Source: Hyphomicrobiales bacterium (GTDB taxonomy: Bacteria; Pseudomonadota; Alphaproteobacteria; Rhizobiales; Rhizobiaceae). From it: a DNA stretch of 64,000 nt. Below, piece by piece: positions 22,393-31,248 of the stretch (its first letter is position 1; the number at the start of each line of letters is the position of its first letter). The DNA lies in NCBI GenBank assembly GCA_900468065.1, contig UBTA01000014.1, positions 1 to 64,000 on the forward strand, read 5' to 3'. The notes beneath the pieces were generated by a model, which did not search any database, was not told where the DNA came from, and saw nothing but the letters and a program-made list of their open reading frames with translations. The translations under genes and the position numbers were made by a program.

Positions 22393-23163
22393 TTACCGCT
22401 TCATTGCCACAAGGTTGAAATGGGCCCCCTGCGGATCGACGCAGTTGACCACCCAGGCGCCGCCGGGGACTTCCATCGGACCGTTGACGACCTTGCCGCC
22501 CTTGGCGGTTGAGCGTGCAATGGCGGCATCGAGAGCGTCGACGTTGAAGTAGAAGCCCCAATAGGGCGGGGCGGGGACGGTGGCGGGTTTCGTCATCATG
22601 CCGCCGATCTGCGCGCCGTTATGGGCGAAGAGCTGGTAGGTGCCCATATCGCCCATATCGATGCCCTCATCCTTCTTCCAGCCGAACATCTCCTGATAGA
22701 AGGGGAGATCGGTGGCGAGATCGCCGGCCATCAGTTCGTGCCAGCCGATGCTGCCGGGGTCCATCTGCTTGATGTCAGGCATTTCGCCGTCCCCCTTGAA
22801 CAGCGCAAAAACCGCGCCGTGCGGATCGGCGACAACGGCGAAGCGGCCAACGCCTGGAATATCTTCCGGCTGGCGATGCACCGTGCCACCGAGCTTGGCG
22901 AGCTTCTTGGCTGCGGCATCGACCTCGTCAACGCCGACATAGCCGAGCCAGGCGGGCGGAATGTTCATCGTCAGGGCGCTTTCCGGCATCGTCATCAGGC
23001 CGGCCACGCGTAGGTCATTGGTCTTGAACAGCGTGTAGTTCGCATCGGGCATGCCGGAATCGACAGAGGTCCAGCCGACCACGTCGTCGTAGAAAGCTTC
23101 GGCTGCCTTGGTATCGGTGGTCATCAGTTCGTACCAGACGAACGCGCCATGTTTATCGCTCAT
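22393..23163 (-). CDS. Two-module VOC family protein (CFP30B/27-kDa-antigen type)
   Basis: The 256-residue protein has two tandem VOC modules: residues about 6-125 (FVWYELMTTDTKAAEAFYDDVVGW to GAVFALFKG) and about 135-255 (GWHELMAGDLATDLPFYQEMFGW to GAHFNLVAMKR). This arrangement is known in the mycobacterial CFP30B-like family, whose function is not settled. The start at 23163 is fixed by a GGAGG site and removes a 34-residue upstream extension with no family resemblance. The gene is in the same orientation as its single-module neighbour and close to a DUF899 gene that often accompanies such proteins. Confidence 0.88.
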   Translation of the reverse strand: MSDKHGAFVWYELMTTDTKAAEAFYDDVVGWTSVDSGMPDANYTLFKTNDLRVAGLMTMPESALTMNIPPAWLGYVGVDEVDAAAKKLAKLGGTVHRQPEDIPGVGRFAVVADPHGAVFALFKGDGEMPDIKQMDPGSIGWHELMAGDLATDLPFYQEMFGWKKDEGIDMGDMGTYQLFAHNGAQIGGMMTKPATVPAPPYWGFYFNVDALDAAIARSTAKGGKVVNGPMEVPGGAWVVNCVDPQGAHFNLVAMKR

Positions 23164-23296
23164 TATAGTCCTCCTCACTGTTATGGCTTGGGTTATTGTT
23201 TGGCTGCAGGCCAAAATTGCACTTTCAAATGCCAGACATGCGATTGTCGTCACCCGGCATGGCATACATTCTTAGGCGCTTGCGGGTCAGTTTTTG

Positions 23297-24025
23297 TCAG
23301 CAGCAGGAATGCGCCTTGGGTTCAGTGTCATATTCGTCGTGGCGCTTCACGAAGCTTAAGGTTGACGTTTCATTGCGGCCTTTTGGTGCCCTATCGAGGA
23401 TCATCAGCGTCGTCAGGATTTCCTCACCGCCGCGGGCATAGTCCGAATAGGTGTGGTAGACATTGCCGGCCTCGTCACGGATGAAAGCACTCATGCCGGG
23501 CAGTTCGTCATTGGCGTCGTCGCCAGAGATTTCGCGGAAATTGTAGAAGACCTTGCCGCTTTCCAGCTCTTCCTTGGTGAAGGAGACGTGGTAGTCGAAA
23601 TTGAAGTCGCTACCGAGCGACGACACCCAGGGAAACTTCCAGCCCATACGCTTCTTGTAGGTTTCGATCTTGTCGAGCGGCGCGCGGGAGACCGTCACAT
23701 AGGTGACGTCGTGATTGTTGAGATGGGCAAGCGTGCCGTCGATGTGATCGGACAGGAACGAACAGCCCGGGCAGCCGGCCTCCCAATCGGGGCCGAACAT
23801 GAAATGGTAGATCATCAACTGGCTGCGGCCGTCGAACAGATCGGCCAACGTCTTTTTGCCGTCAGGCGTATCGAATGTGTAGGTCTTGTCGACCTTGACC
23901 CACGGCATGTTCTGCCGATCGGCGCGGATCTTGTCGCGCAGTTTGGTCTCTTCCTTTTCGGTGGCAAGCAGCGCCCTGCGGGCATCGAGCCATTCTTCGC
24001 GGGATACAACCGGATTGCTCAACAT
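23297..24025 (-). CDS. DUF899 family thioredoxin-fold protein
   Basis: The 242-residue protein matches the DUF899 pattern: an N-terminal VVSREEWLDARRALLATEKE helix, a VDKTYTFDTPDGKKTL strand pair, then MFGPDWEAGCPGCSFLSD with a CxxC-type pair, followed by VSRAPLDKIETYKKRMGW and FPWVSSLGSDFNFDY. The fold is thioredoxin-like and the role is probably redox-related, but no reaction is established. The protein ends in HSCC. It is divergently transcribed from a MarR regulator over a 72-base interval carrying a long dyad, so it is the likely target of that regulator. Confidence 0.9.
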   Translation of the reverse strand: MLSNPVVSREEWLDARRALLATEKEETKLRDKIRADRQNMPWVKVDKTYTFDTPDGKKTLADLFDGRSQLMIYHFMFGPDWEAGCPGCSFLSDHIDGTLAHLNNHDVTYVTVSRAPLDKIETYKKRMGWKFPWVSSLGSDFNFDYHVSFTKEELESGKVFYNFREISGDDANDELPGMSAFIRDEAGNVYHTYSDYARGGEEILTTLMILDRAPKGRNETSTLSFVKRHDEYDTEPKAHSCC

Positions 24026-24064
24026 CGTTCATTCCTCCTCAGAAAATCGCGTTTCGTTCCGCTT

Positions 24065-24096
24065 GACTAAATACGTTGATATCAACATTATTAGTC
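24065..24096. promoter_or_regulatory. Dyad operator between the DUF899 and MarR genes
   Basis: The perfect core GTTGATATCAAC (24075-24086) is extended by GACTAA (24065) and TTAGTC (24096) outer arms, giving a 32-bp imperfect palindrome. It ends one base before the MarR start codon and lies 40 bases from the DUF899 start, the usual place for an autoregulatory MarR site. Confidence 0.7.
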
Positions 24097-24097
24097 C

Positions 24098-24544
24098 ATG
24101 TCAAAGCCCACCGTGATTCCCTTCGAAACCACCCTTCATGTTCGCGACACATGCCTGTGTCTTCATGTGCAGCGCGCGGCGCGGGCTTTGGCGCGCAAAT
24201 TCGACGAGGCCTTGCGGCCGCTTGACCTGACCAACGGGCAGTTTTCGCTGCTGATGTCGCTCAACCGCCCGCAGCCGCCGGGCATGGGGCCGGTTGCCAG
24301 CCTGCTTGCCATGGATCGCACCACATTGACGGCGGCGCTAAAGCCGCTGGAAAAGCGCGGATTGCTGGTCACCATGACCGATGACAAGGACCGCCGGCTG
24401 CGGCGGATGAAGCTGACGCCTGCAGGACATGCCCTGTTGTCGATGGCGGTGCCGATCTGGAAGAGCACCCATGCCGATGTCGACGACGCGCTGGGCGAGG
24501 GGCGGCCGGACCGGTTGCGCTCCGACCTTCTGGCGCTTGCCTGA
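24098..24544 (+). CDS. MarR-family transcriptional regulator
   Basis: The 148-residue protein has the winged-helix MarR layout: an N-terminal dimerisation helix, the LTNGQFSLLMSLNR helix, a recognition region VASLLAMDRTTLTAALKPLEKRGLL, and the DDKDRRLRRMKLTPAG wing. Cys19 and Cys21 (DTCLCLHV) lie in the first helix and could sense oxidants or electrophiles, as in redox MarR proteins; that role is inferred. The ATG has no Shine-Dalgarno sequence and follows the operator directly, so the message may be leaderless. It diverges from the DUF899 gene and is followed 61 bases later by a VOC gene. Confidence 0.92.
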   Translation: MSKPTVIPFETTLHVRDTCLCLHVQRAARALARKFDEALRPLDLTNGQFSLLMSLNRPQPPGMGPVASLLAMDRTTLTAALKPLEKRGLLVTMTDDKDRRLRRMKLTPAGHALLSMAVPIWKSTHADVDDALGEGRPDRLRSDLLALA

Positions 24545-24605
24545 ACATCCATTTCCGGTCCGCTTGAGGATGCGGATAAGTCCATAACCAATGAGGAGAC
24601 TGTCA

Positions 24606-25004
24606 ATGAGGATGATTTTCGTAAACCTGCCGGTCCAGGACATTTCGCGGTCGAAGGCGTTTTTCGGCGGGCTCGGATTTAGTTTTAATCCGGATTTTTC
24701 CAGCGACGATACGCTATGCATGATCGTCGAGGAGAACATCTTCGTCATGCTGATGCACGAGGCACGCTTCAAGGAATTCATCATCGACGAGATCAGCGAC
24801 ACCAGCAAGGTGACGGAAGTACTGACCGCGCTTTCCGCCGGCAGCCGCCAGGAGGTGGACGAGACCCTGGCCAAGGCGCTGTCGCTGGGCGGTAAGGAAT
24901 GGCGGCCGGTGATGGATTACGGCTTCATGTATGGCTGCAGTTTCCAGGACCCGGACGGGCATGTCTGGGAGCTGGCCTATATGGAGCCGCAGGCGGCGAA
25001 TTGA
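24606..25004 (+). CDS. VOC family protein
   Basis: A 132-residue single-module glyoxalase-fold protein starting MRMIFVNLPVQDISRSKAFFGGLGF and ending FQDPDGHVWELAYMEP, where the glutamate of VWELA is a typical metal ligand. The ATG at 24606 is chosen because GAGGAG lies eight bases upstream; an in-frame ATG at 24591 overlaps that site. It follows the MarR gene on the same strand and may be co-transcribed with it. The substrate is unknown. Confidence 0.87.
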   Translation: MRMIFVNLPVQDISRSKAFFGGLGFSFNPDFSSDDTLCMIVEENIFVMLMHEARFKEFIIDEISDTSKVTEVLTALSAGSRQEVDETLAKALSLGGKEWRPVMDYGFMYGCSFQDPDGHVWELAYMEPQAAN

Positions 25005-25371
25005 TTGGGGGCTGGTGGCGTCTTCAACCCCCTTCGCTTTCGCGGTGGTTTTGGTGCTCAAAACTCTCCTCCGTCATTCCTGTGCTTGTCACAGGAATCC
25101 AGTGCGCCGTGTCCACGGCGCGCGAGATTTCCTTGGTATTACAGTTGAAGCAGTCCTTTCACGGCGCAGACGCGCCGTGGCTGGATCCCCGCCACAAGGG
25201 CGAGGATGACGGATAGCGAGGAGGCTGGCCTAAAGTCGTACCCTCTCATTTCCTCCTCCTTGTATTTTGCGAAAACTCGTTCCAAATCCACAACTCCCGC
25301 CACAAAATGCTGACATGACGGGCCAAAACATCGCAATATGCGTCTACCGACTACACAGAACATGGTGAAAC
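25005..25371. other. Intergenic region with a rhizobial repeat
   Basis: These 367 bases contain the repeat at 25071-25212 and otherwise no recognisable gene. The last 60 bases should hold the promoter of the methyltransferase gene; no clear boxes were identified. Confidence 0.5.
25071..25212. repeat. Palindromic intergenic repeat (RIME-like), copy 1
   Basis: The outer arms CCGTCATTCCTGTGCTTGTC and the complement of GCCACAAGGGCGAGGATGAC form a long imperfect hairpin. An inner palindrome is built from GGCGC/GCGCC and CACGGCG segments. A second copy lies at 36622-36739 with the same ends but a different centre. The mosaic structure resembles rhizobial intergenic mosaic elements. Confidence 0.75.
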
Positions 25372-26097
25372 ATGACCCAGAACGTTTACGACAATCCCGA
25401 ATTCTTCGAAGGCTATAGCCAGCTTGGCCGGTCGGTCGAGGGGTTGGATGGGGCGGCGGAGTGGGCGTCGATCCGGGCGCTGCTGCCCGATCTGAAGGGC
25501 AAGCGGGTTGTCGATCTCGGCTGTGGTTTCGGCTGGTTCTGCCGGTTTGCGCGGGAAGAGGGTGCTGAAAGCGTGCTCGGCTTCGATGTGTCGGAGAACA
25601 TGCTGGCGCGGGCCAAGGCAACGTCCGATCCGGCGATCGTCTATGCCAAGGCCGATCTTGAGGTGCTGGAACTGCTAGAAGAATCGTTTGATCTCGTCTA
25701 CAGTTCGCTTGCCTTCCATTATCTCAAGGACCTTGAAGCGTTGCTGGTGCGTGTGCATGCGGCGCTGGTCACCGGCGGCCAGCTGGTGTTTTCGATCGAG
25801 CATCCGATCTACATGGCGCCTGTTCATCCCGGCTGGTCGAAGGATATCGACGGTCGCGCGACTTGGCCGGTCACCGGCTATCTCCATGAAGGTCCACGCA
25901 CGACGGATTGGCTGGCCAAGGGTGTCGTCAAGCAGCACCGGACGTTGGGAACGCTGATCAATATCCTGATCGGCCTCGGCTTTGCGCTACAGCATGTCGA
26001 GGAGTGGGGGCCGTCGCATGAGCAGGTTGCTGCCCATCCGGAATGGGCAGAAGAGCGCGAGCGGCCGATGTTCCTTCTGGTTTCCGCGCGGAAGTAA
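25372..26097 (+). CDS. Class I SAM-dependent methyltransferase
   Basis: The 241-residue protein has the Rossmann-type methyltransferase fold: motif I VVDLGCGFGWFCRFA near residue 42, the acidic end of strand 2 in LGFDVSENML, then ADLEVL and FDLVYSSLAFHYL (motif IV). The region after it (IEHPIYMAP, DGRATWPVTGYLHEGPRTTDW) matches small cytosolic methyltransferases often annotated as ubiE-like, but the acceptor cannot be assigned. It converges tail to tail with a MarR gene, with three bases between stop codons. Confidence 0.9.
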   Translation: MTQNVYDNPEFFEGYSQLGRSVEGLDGAAEWASIRALLPDLKGKRVVDLGCGFGWFCRFAREEGAESVLGFDVSENMLARAKATSDPAIVYAKADLEVLELLEESFDLVYSSLAFHYLKDLEALLVRVHAALVTGGQLVFSIEHPIYMAPVHPGWSKDIDGRATWPVTGYLHEGPRTTDWLAKGVVKQHRTLGTLINILIGLGFALQHVEEWGPSHEQVAAHPEWAEERERPMFLLVSARK

Positions 26098-26100
26098 AGG

Positions 26101-26556
26101 CTAACGTTTTGGCTTGACCAGGCCATCGAGAATACGGGTCAGGACCGCCGTCGCCGCCTGAAGATCGCCCGCGCCGATGTCTGCTCCGAGCGCATTTGCC
26201 CAGGACGCCTGCCGCGTCTGGATGTCGCGCAGCACCGCGCGTCCCTCTTCGGTCAGCACCAGCAGCTTGGCGCGCTGGTGGGCCGGGTTGTCCTCATAGC
26301 GGACCAGACCTTCCGTTTCCAAAACATCGGCAATGCGCTGCACGCCCTGGCGCGCGAGCCCGAGCACGCGGCCAATCTCGGCCACCGGCATGCTGGCGTG
26401 GCTTGCCGCGGCCAGCACCTGCCAGCGGGCGCTGGTCTGCCCCGCCGGTTTCGCCAGCGCGTCGCCCTCTGCCGTCAGATGTGCGGCCAGCCGGATGACG
26501 GAAATGGAAAAGAGGGCGAAAGCATCACCTGCCGCGGTTCGATCTGGTTTCTTCAT
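26101..26556 (-). CDS. MarR-family transcriptional regulator
   Basis: A 151-residue winged-helix regulator with the segments ARWQVLAAASHASMPVAEIGRVLGLARQGVQRIADVLE (helix-turn-helix) and YEDNPAHQRAKLLVLTEEGRAVL (wing). It has no cysteine. It diverges from the GFA-family gene over an 84-base interval that holds two identical-half-site palindromes, one touching its own start codon. Autoregulation and control of the neighbouring GFA gene are therefore likely. The ligand is unknown. Confidence 0.92.
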   Translation of the reverse strand: MKKPDRTAAGDAFALFSISVIRLAAHLTAEGDALAKPAGQTSARWQVLAAASHASMPVAEIGRVLGLARQGVQRIADVLETEGLVRYEDNPAHQRAKLLVLTEEGRAVLRDIQTRQASWANALGADIGAGDLQAATAVLTRILDGLVKPKR

Positions 26557-26558
26557 GT

Positions 26559-26574
26559 TGACAACATATTGTCA
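26559..26574. promoter_or_regulatory. MarR operator 1, TGACAA-N4-TTGTCA
   Basis: A perfect 6+6 palindrome with a four-base centre, two bases upstream of the MarR start codon. An identical half-site pair lies 34 bp away (centre to centre). Confidence 0.75.
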
Positions 26575-26592
26575 TTCTGTAGGATGTGAATA

Positions 26593-26608
26593 TGACAATA
26601 CGTTGTCA
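26593..26608. promoter_or_regulatory. MarR operator 2, TGACAA-N4-TTGTCA
   Basis: The second perfect palindrome of the divergent interval, 32 bases before the GFA gene start. With operator 1 it probably lets one regulator control both directions. Confidence 0.75.
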
Positions 26609-26640
26609 TGTCCGGGCGGTTTAGGCAAGGGAGAGCCGAT

Positions 26641-27045
26641 ATGAAAATGACCTACAAGGGAAGCTGCCATTGCGGCAAGGTGCGGTTCGAAGCGGATATC
26701 GATCTCGATCAGGGCACCGGGCGGTGCAACTGCTCCAGTTGTGCCAAGCGGCGCTATTGGGGCGTGAATGTGAAGCCGGAGGATTTCCGGCTGATGTCGG
26801 ACGAAACTGCCGCCGGCGACTACCAGTTCGGGACGATGAGCGGTCATCACCGTTTCTGCACCACCTGTGGCGTCGCGGCTTATAGTCATGGTTACGTCGA
26901 GGAAATCGGCGGCGCCTATGTTTCCGTCAATGTCGCATGCCTGGATGATATGGATCCGGCGGTGCTGGCAGCGCTGCCGATCCAGTACATGGACGGCCTG
27001 CACAACAACTGGTGGAATGCGCCGGCGGAGACGCGGTATTTGTGA
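26641..27045 (+). CDS. GFA (glutathione-dependent formaldehyde-activating) family protein
   Basis: The 134-residue CENP-V/GFA-fold protein keeps the zinc-binding cysteines: Cys9 and Cys11 (GSCHCG), Cys29, Cys31 and Cys34 (RCNCSSC), and Cys73 and Cys76 (CTTC). Family members were named after an S-hydroxymethylglutathione synthase, but most, including this one, have no proven reaction. The ATG at 26641 has a GGGAGAG site and gives the usual N-terminus; an earlier in-frame ATG at 26608 lies within operator 2. It is probably repressed by the divergent MarR protein. Confidence 0.9.
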   Translation: MKMTYKGSCHCGKVRFEADIDLDQGTGRCNCSSCAKRRYWGVNVKPEDFRLMSDETAAGDYQFGTMSGHHRFCTTCGVAAYSHGYVEEIGGAYVSVNVACLDDMDPAVLAALPIQYMDGLHNNWWNAPAETRYL

Positions 27046-27100
27046 CTTGGGTGCCGTCAGGCGAAACGGCAAACCATAGACGGAATGTCAGGGTGAAGGG

Positions 27101-28027
27101 CTATTCCGCCCATTCCGTGTCTGCCGTAAAAGCGATGGTCAGCCAGCGGTTGGGGCCTTCGCTGCCGATGCGGGCGCCGATGTCATCGCGCAACTGGTCC
27201 CATTGCTCGATCGTTCGGGCGGGCATGCCGGGCGGTACGATGAAATAGAGTTCCACCTGCATCAGCCGGCCGATCCGGGCGACATAGGCGCGATGTGAGA
27301 GGAAGGCCTGTTCCTGGACCACCTCCTCAGCCACCTCATCAATCCTTGCCCGCAATGGCGCTGGCGTCATCAGCAGGATATCGGACAGCGCCTGGCGCAC
27401 CGTGCCGATCGGCATCGGGATGATGACGACGGAGACCAGCGCCAGAACGGCCGGGTCGATATAGGGTGCGATCCAGGCAAGCGATGTGCCTTCGACGAAA
27501 AAGCCGCCGATGAAGGCGATCAAAAGGGCGGCCGTGATGCCGGCGGACATGAGCCACGCGGTGGCATCCAGCGTTAGAAACTCGGAGCGGATGGTGGCGT
27601 TTTTCTTGCGCACGACGGTGGCCATGGTCAGGCATGCCAGCAGCGTCACCGCCGTGTAGAGGATCGCGTAGTCGAATTCGAGCGTATGGCCGCCGGAGAG
27701 GATGCTGATGATCGCGTTGATCAGCGCGTAGACGGAAACGCTCATCAGCAGGATGCCGTTCAGCCCGAGCACGATCGGCTCGAGATGCCAGAAGCCGAGG
27801 GAAAACCGCGCCCGAAGCTTGCCCTTGCCGCGGCTCGGATCGGTATCGCTGGCAATCAGTTTGGCGACCACCAGGGCGAGCGTGCTCATGCTGGCATCCG
27901 CAAGCGAATAGACCCCGTCGAAGGCGATCGAAAAGGAGCCGGTGACGATGCCGAATGCGATGCCGGAACAGGCGATCAGGATCGTCACGCCAATGGAGAT
28001 TTTCAGGACGGTCTGTTCGGCTTGCAT
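27101..28027 (-). CDS. Cation-diffusion-facilitator-like transporter
   Basis: The 308-residue inner-membrane protein has about six hydrophobic segments followed by a cytosolic C-terminal domain (about 210-308), the layout of CDF metal exporters. It resembles the divergent COG3965 subgroup. In helix 2 the motif reads DGVYSLAD, with Tyr40 where a metal-ligand His or Asp is normal, and helix 5 reads LDATAWLMS, with Trp at the second ligand position. Its substrate may therefore differ from Zn/Fe, or the transport site may be altered. It is a single gene with no metal-regulator neighbour. Confidence 0.85.
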   Translation of the reverse strand: MQAEQTVLKISIGVTILIACSGIAFGIVTGSFSIAFDGVYSLADASMSTLALVVAKLIASDTDPSRGKGKLRARFSLGFWHLEPIVLGLNGILLMSVSVYALINAIISILSGGHTLEFDYAILYTAVTLLACLTMATVVRKKNATIRSEFLTLDATAWLMSAGITAALLIAFIGGFFVEGTSLAWIAPYIDPAVLALVSVVIIPMPIGTVRQALSDILLMTPAPLRARIDEVAEEVVQEQAFLSHRAYVARIGRLMQVELYFIVPPGMPARTIEQWDQLRDDIGARIGSEGPNRWLTIAFTADTEWAE

Positions 28028-28291
28028 GGGTCTGCTCGGAGTGTGGTGGGCTTTGGGACGGGCTTATGGGGGATTGTGGGCGCGTTTCGTGCGTCTGCCT
28101 AGAGTGGAATGACGGCCGAATAGCGGCTTTCGCGCGTATCCATCGTCACACCGCAGGTTTCTTGGCGCATGCACGGCCGCATGTTCTTTGCCGGTCCTAC
28201 GCAAAAATGCTCCTTAAGAAGGAAGCCATACGCTAGAGCTTGCGGGACATATTGTTGCTAGGGGGCAAGGGAAATGGGGCAGGAGTTGAGC

Positions 28292-28900
28292 ATGATCCTT
28301 GCTGCGCTGGCGATCTATGCCGCTGGCGTCATGAGCCCCGGGCCAAGCTTTACTCTTGTGACGCGTCTTGCGGCATCGGGAGCGCGCCGCGCGGCGCTGG
28401 GCGCGACCTTGGGCCTTTCGATTGGCGCTGCGACCTACGCCATTCTCTCGATGACCGGGTTGGCCTTGATCATCACCCGTGTCGGTTGGCTGATGACGGC
28501 TGTTCAGATCGCCGGGGGTTGCTACCTGATCTATCTGGGATTGGCATCCTGGTTCAGCCCGGCTGTCACGCCACAGCGTGATACCCGGCCGAGTGTGGCG
28601 GATAATGCTGCCCGCGGGTTTCGCATGGGCCTGTTGCTCGAACTGTCCAATCCCAAGAGCATTGCGTTCTTCGTGAGCATCTTTGCAGTGGTCGTCCCGG
28701 TGGAGGCTGCGCTTTGGGCGAAGACGGTGATTCTCCTGGGGGGACTCATCCTGGATATCGCCTGGTATGGGCTCGCCGCCATTCTGCTTTCCACCCGGCC
28801 TGTTCAGGTGATCTACCAGAAATTTTCAGTCTGGATCGAGCGTCTCTTCGGAACGCTGCTGGCCGGTTTCGGCGTGCGGTTAATCGCCGAGAAAATATGA
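28292..28900 (+). CDS. LysE/RhtB-family exporter
   Basis: A 202-residue inner-membrane protein with six predicted helices and the family's opening [21 protein letters not shown] signature (quoted residues are near position 15). NPKSIAFFVSIFAVVVP marks the fourth helix. Members export amino acids such as lysine, threonine or homoserine lactones; the substrate is unknown. The ATG at 28292 is preferred because AGGAG lies six bases before it. An ATG at 28274 is possible. The preceding 264 bases contain no other recognisable feature. Confidence 0.88.
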   Translation: MILAALAIYAAGVMSPGPSFTLVTRLAASGARRAALGATLGLSIGAATYAILSMTGLALIITRVGWLMTAVQIAGGCYLIYLGLASWFSPAVTPQRDTRPSVADNAARGFRMGLLLELSNPKSIAFFVSIFAVVVPVEAALWAKTVILLGGLILDIAWYGLAAILLSTRPVQVIYQKFSVWIERLFGTLLAGFGVRLIAEKI

Positions 28901-28981
28901 GAACCGTACCGCAAAAACAAAACGCGAAGCCTGTCCGTGCGACAAGCTTTCGCGTCGATGCGCCTTCTTCAGGCGGCAGGT

Positions 28982-30826
28982 TTAGCCGAGATCGCCGAGA
29001 TCGCGGACTGCGCCGCGGTCGGCCGAGGTGGCGAAGGCGGCGTAGGCTTTCAGCGCGGTCGTCACCTTGCGTTTGCGCAGTTCGACCGGCTTCCAGCCCT
29101 TGGCGTCCTGTTCGGCGCGGCGGGTGGCGATTTCGGCCTCACTGACGCGCAGCGAGATCGTCCGGTTGGGGATGTCGATGTCGATCATGTCGCCTTCGCG
29201 CACGATGCCGATCAGGCCGCCATTGGCAGCTTCCGGCGAGACGTGGCCGATCGAGAGACCGGATGTGCCGCCGGAGAAGCGGCCGTCGGTGATCAGCGCA
29301 CAGGCCTTGCCGAGACCCTTCGATTTCAGGTAGCTGGTCGGATAAAGCATTTCCTGCATGCCCGGGCCACCCTTGGGGCCTTCATAACGGATGACGACGA
29401 CGTCGCCGGCCTTGACCTCATTGGCAAGGATCGCCTTGACCGACGAATCCTGGCTTTCGAAGACGCGGGCGGGGCCGGAGAATTTCAGGATCGATTCATC
29501 CACGCCGGCCGTCTTCACGATGCAGCCGTTGGGGGCGATATTGCCCTTCAGGACCGCCAGACCGCCATCCTTGGAGAACGGATGCTGGGCATCGCGGATG
29601 ACGCCCTTTTCGCGGTCGAGATCGAGTTCCTTCCAGCGGGCGCTCTGGCTGAAGGCGACCTGCGTCGGCACGCCGCCGGGGGCGGCGCTGAACAGTTCGA
29701 GCGCTGCCGGGTTGTCGGTGACGGAAATATCCCATTGCGACAGGGCGTCGCCAAGCGTCTTGGCATGCACTGTCGGCAGGTCAGCGTTCAGCAGGCCGGC
29801 GCGGTTGAGCTCGCCGAGGATGGCCATGATGCCGCCGGCGCGGTGCACGTCTTCCATATGCACGTCTGCCTTGGCCGGTGCGACCTTGGAGAGGCATGGA
29901 ACCTTGCGCGACAGGCGGTCGATATCGTCCAGATTGAAATCGATTTCGCCTTCATGGGCGGCAGCGAGAATGTGCAGAACGGTGTTGGTCGAGCCGCCCA
30001 TGGCGATATCGAGTGCCATGGCATTCTCGAAGGCACCCTTCGAGGCGATGGTGCGCGGCAGGGCGGTTTCGTCGTCCTGCTCGTAGTAGCGCTTGGCAAG
30101 ACCGACGATGCGGCGGCCGGCTTCGAGGAACAGCTTTTCGCGATCGGAATGGGTCGCCAGCGTCGAGCCATTGCCGGGGAGGGACAGGCCAAGCGCTTCA
30201 GTCAGACAGTTCATCGAATTGGCGGTGAACATGCCGGAGCAGGAACCGCAGGTCGGGCAGGCCGAGCGCTCGATGGTCTGGACGTCCTCGTCCGACATAT
30301 TTTCGTCGGCAGCGGCGACCATGGCATCGACCAGGTCGAGCGCGTGGATCTTGCCGTCGGAAAGCAGCACCTTGCCGGCTTCCATCGGGCCGCCGGAAAC
30401 GAAGATCGTCGGGATGTTGAGGCGCAGCGACGCCATCAGCATGCCGGGGGTGATCTTGTCGCAGTTGGAGATGCAGACCATCGCATCGGCGCAGTGGGCG
30501 TTGACCATGTATTCGACGCTGTCGGCGATGATTTCGCGCGAGGGCAGCGAATAGAGCATGCCGTCATGGCCCATGGCGATGCCGTCATCGACGGCGATGG
30601 TGTTGAATTCCTTGGCGACGCCGCCGTGGGCTTCGATCTCGCGGGCAACCAGCTGGCCAAGGTCCTTCAGGTGCACGTGGCCCGGTACGAATTGGGTGAA
30701 TGAGTTCACCACCGCAATAATCGGCTTGCCGAAGTCGCTGTCCTTCATGCCCGTCGCGCGCCAGAGGCCGCGAGCGCCGGCCATGTTGCGGCCGTGGGTG
30801 GTGGTGCGGGAGCGATAGGCAGGCAT
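28982..30826 (-). CDS. ilvD: Dihydroxy-acid dehydratase
   Basis: The 614-residue enzyme dehydrates 2,3-dihydroxyisovalerate and 2,3-dihydroxy-3-methylvalerate to 2-keto acids in branched-chain amino-acid and pantothenate synthesis. Iron-sulphur ligands are visible: Cys122 in [12 protein letters not shown] and Cys193/196 in [12 protein letters not shown]. The Mg-binding [11 protein letters not shown] (80-90) and the catalytic [12 protein letters not shown] segment near residue 525 are intact. Length matches E. coli IlvD. It is monocistronic here; the other ilv genes are not in the window. Confidence 0.97.
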   Translation of the reverse strand: MPAYRSRTTTHGRNMAGARGLWRATGMKDSDFGKPIIAVVNSFTQFVPGHVHLKDLGQLVAREIEAHGGVAKEFNTIAVDDGIAMGHDGMLYSLPSREIIADSVEYMVNAHCADAMVCISNCDKITPGMLMASLRLNIPTIFVSGGPMEAGKVLLSDGKIHALDLVDAMVAAADENMSDEDVQTIERSACPTCGSCSGMFTANSMNCLTEALGLSLPGNGSTLATHSDREKLFLEAGRRIVGLAKRYYEQDDETALPRTIASKGAFENAMALDIAMGGSTNTVLHILAAAHEGEIDFNLDDIDRLSRKVPCLSKVAPAKADVHMEDVHRAGGIMAILGELNRAGLLNADLPTVHAKTLGDALSQWDISVTDNPAALELFSAAPGGVPTQVAFSQSARWKELDLDREKGVIRDAQHPFSKDGGLAVLKGNIAPNGCIVKTAGVDESILKFSGPARVFESQDSSVKAILANEVKAGDVVVIRYEGPKGGPGMQEMLYPTSYLKSKGLGKACALITDGRFSGGTSGLSIGHVSPEAANGGLIGIVREGDMIDIDIPNRTISLRVSEAEIATRRAEQDAKGWKPVELRKRKVTTALKAYAAFATSADRGAVRDLGDLG

Positions 30827-31248
30827 GGACGTCTTCCTTGATCTTGTCTGGGTTAACGGCAGATATAGGGTTCAGGGACCACAATTGCAGCGGTTCCTAG
30901 CGCAAAACTGCGCCCGCGTCACGAATTTCGTAACAATATTTCGTGTTTTTTGGTCGGGAGAAGAAGGGTTTCTGCCTGCCCGGTCACCGGGCACGCTGCG
31001 GGGTTTTCCTGTGATACCTGCGGCGGTCGCGGTTTGGATGCGCGCCGATACCGTCACCGCGCCGTGACATATCCGTTTCAACCGCTTGATTTCGAAGCGG
31101 AACGGCTTTGGATCACCCGTTTGGGGGATGCGTGACGAGCCGTTTCAATCTTTATTGCCGCCGCTGGACACTTTGCAAACCCGGCAATTTCATCACGAAA
31201 ACCATTGTACAAATCTCCTCTCCGGTAACGGGGAGGGGATTTCCCGGT
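30827..31248. other. Intergenic region upstream of ilvD
   Basis: These 422 bases include the ilvD promoter region on the minus strand. I see no open frame with convincing codon use, no clear terminator and no recognisable riboswitch or leader-peptide gene with a run of branched-chain codons. Confidence 0.4.
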
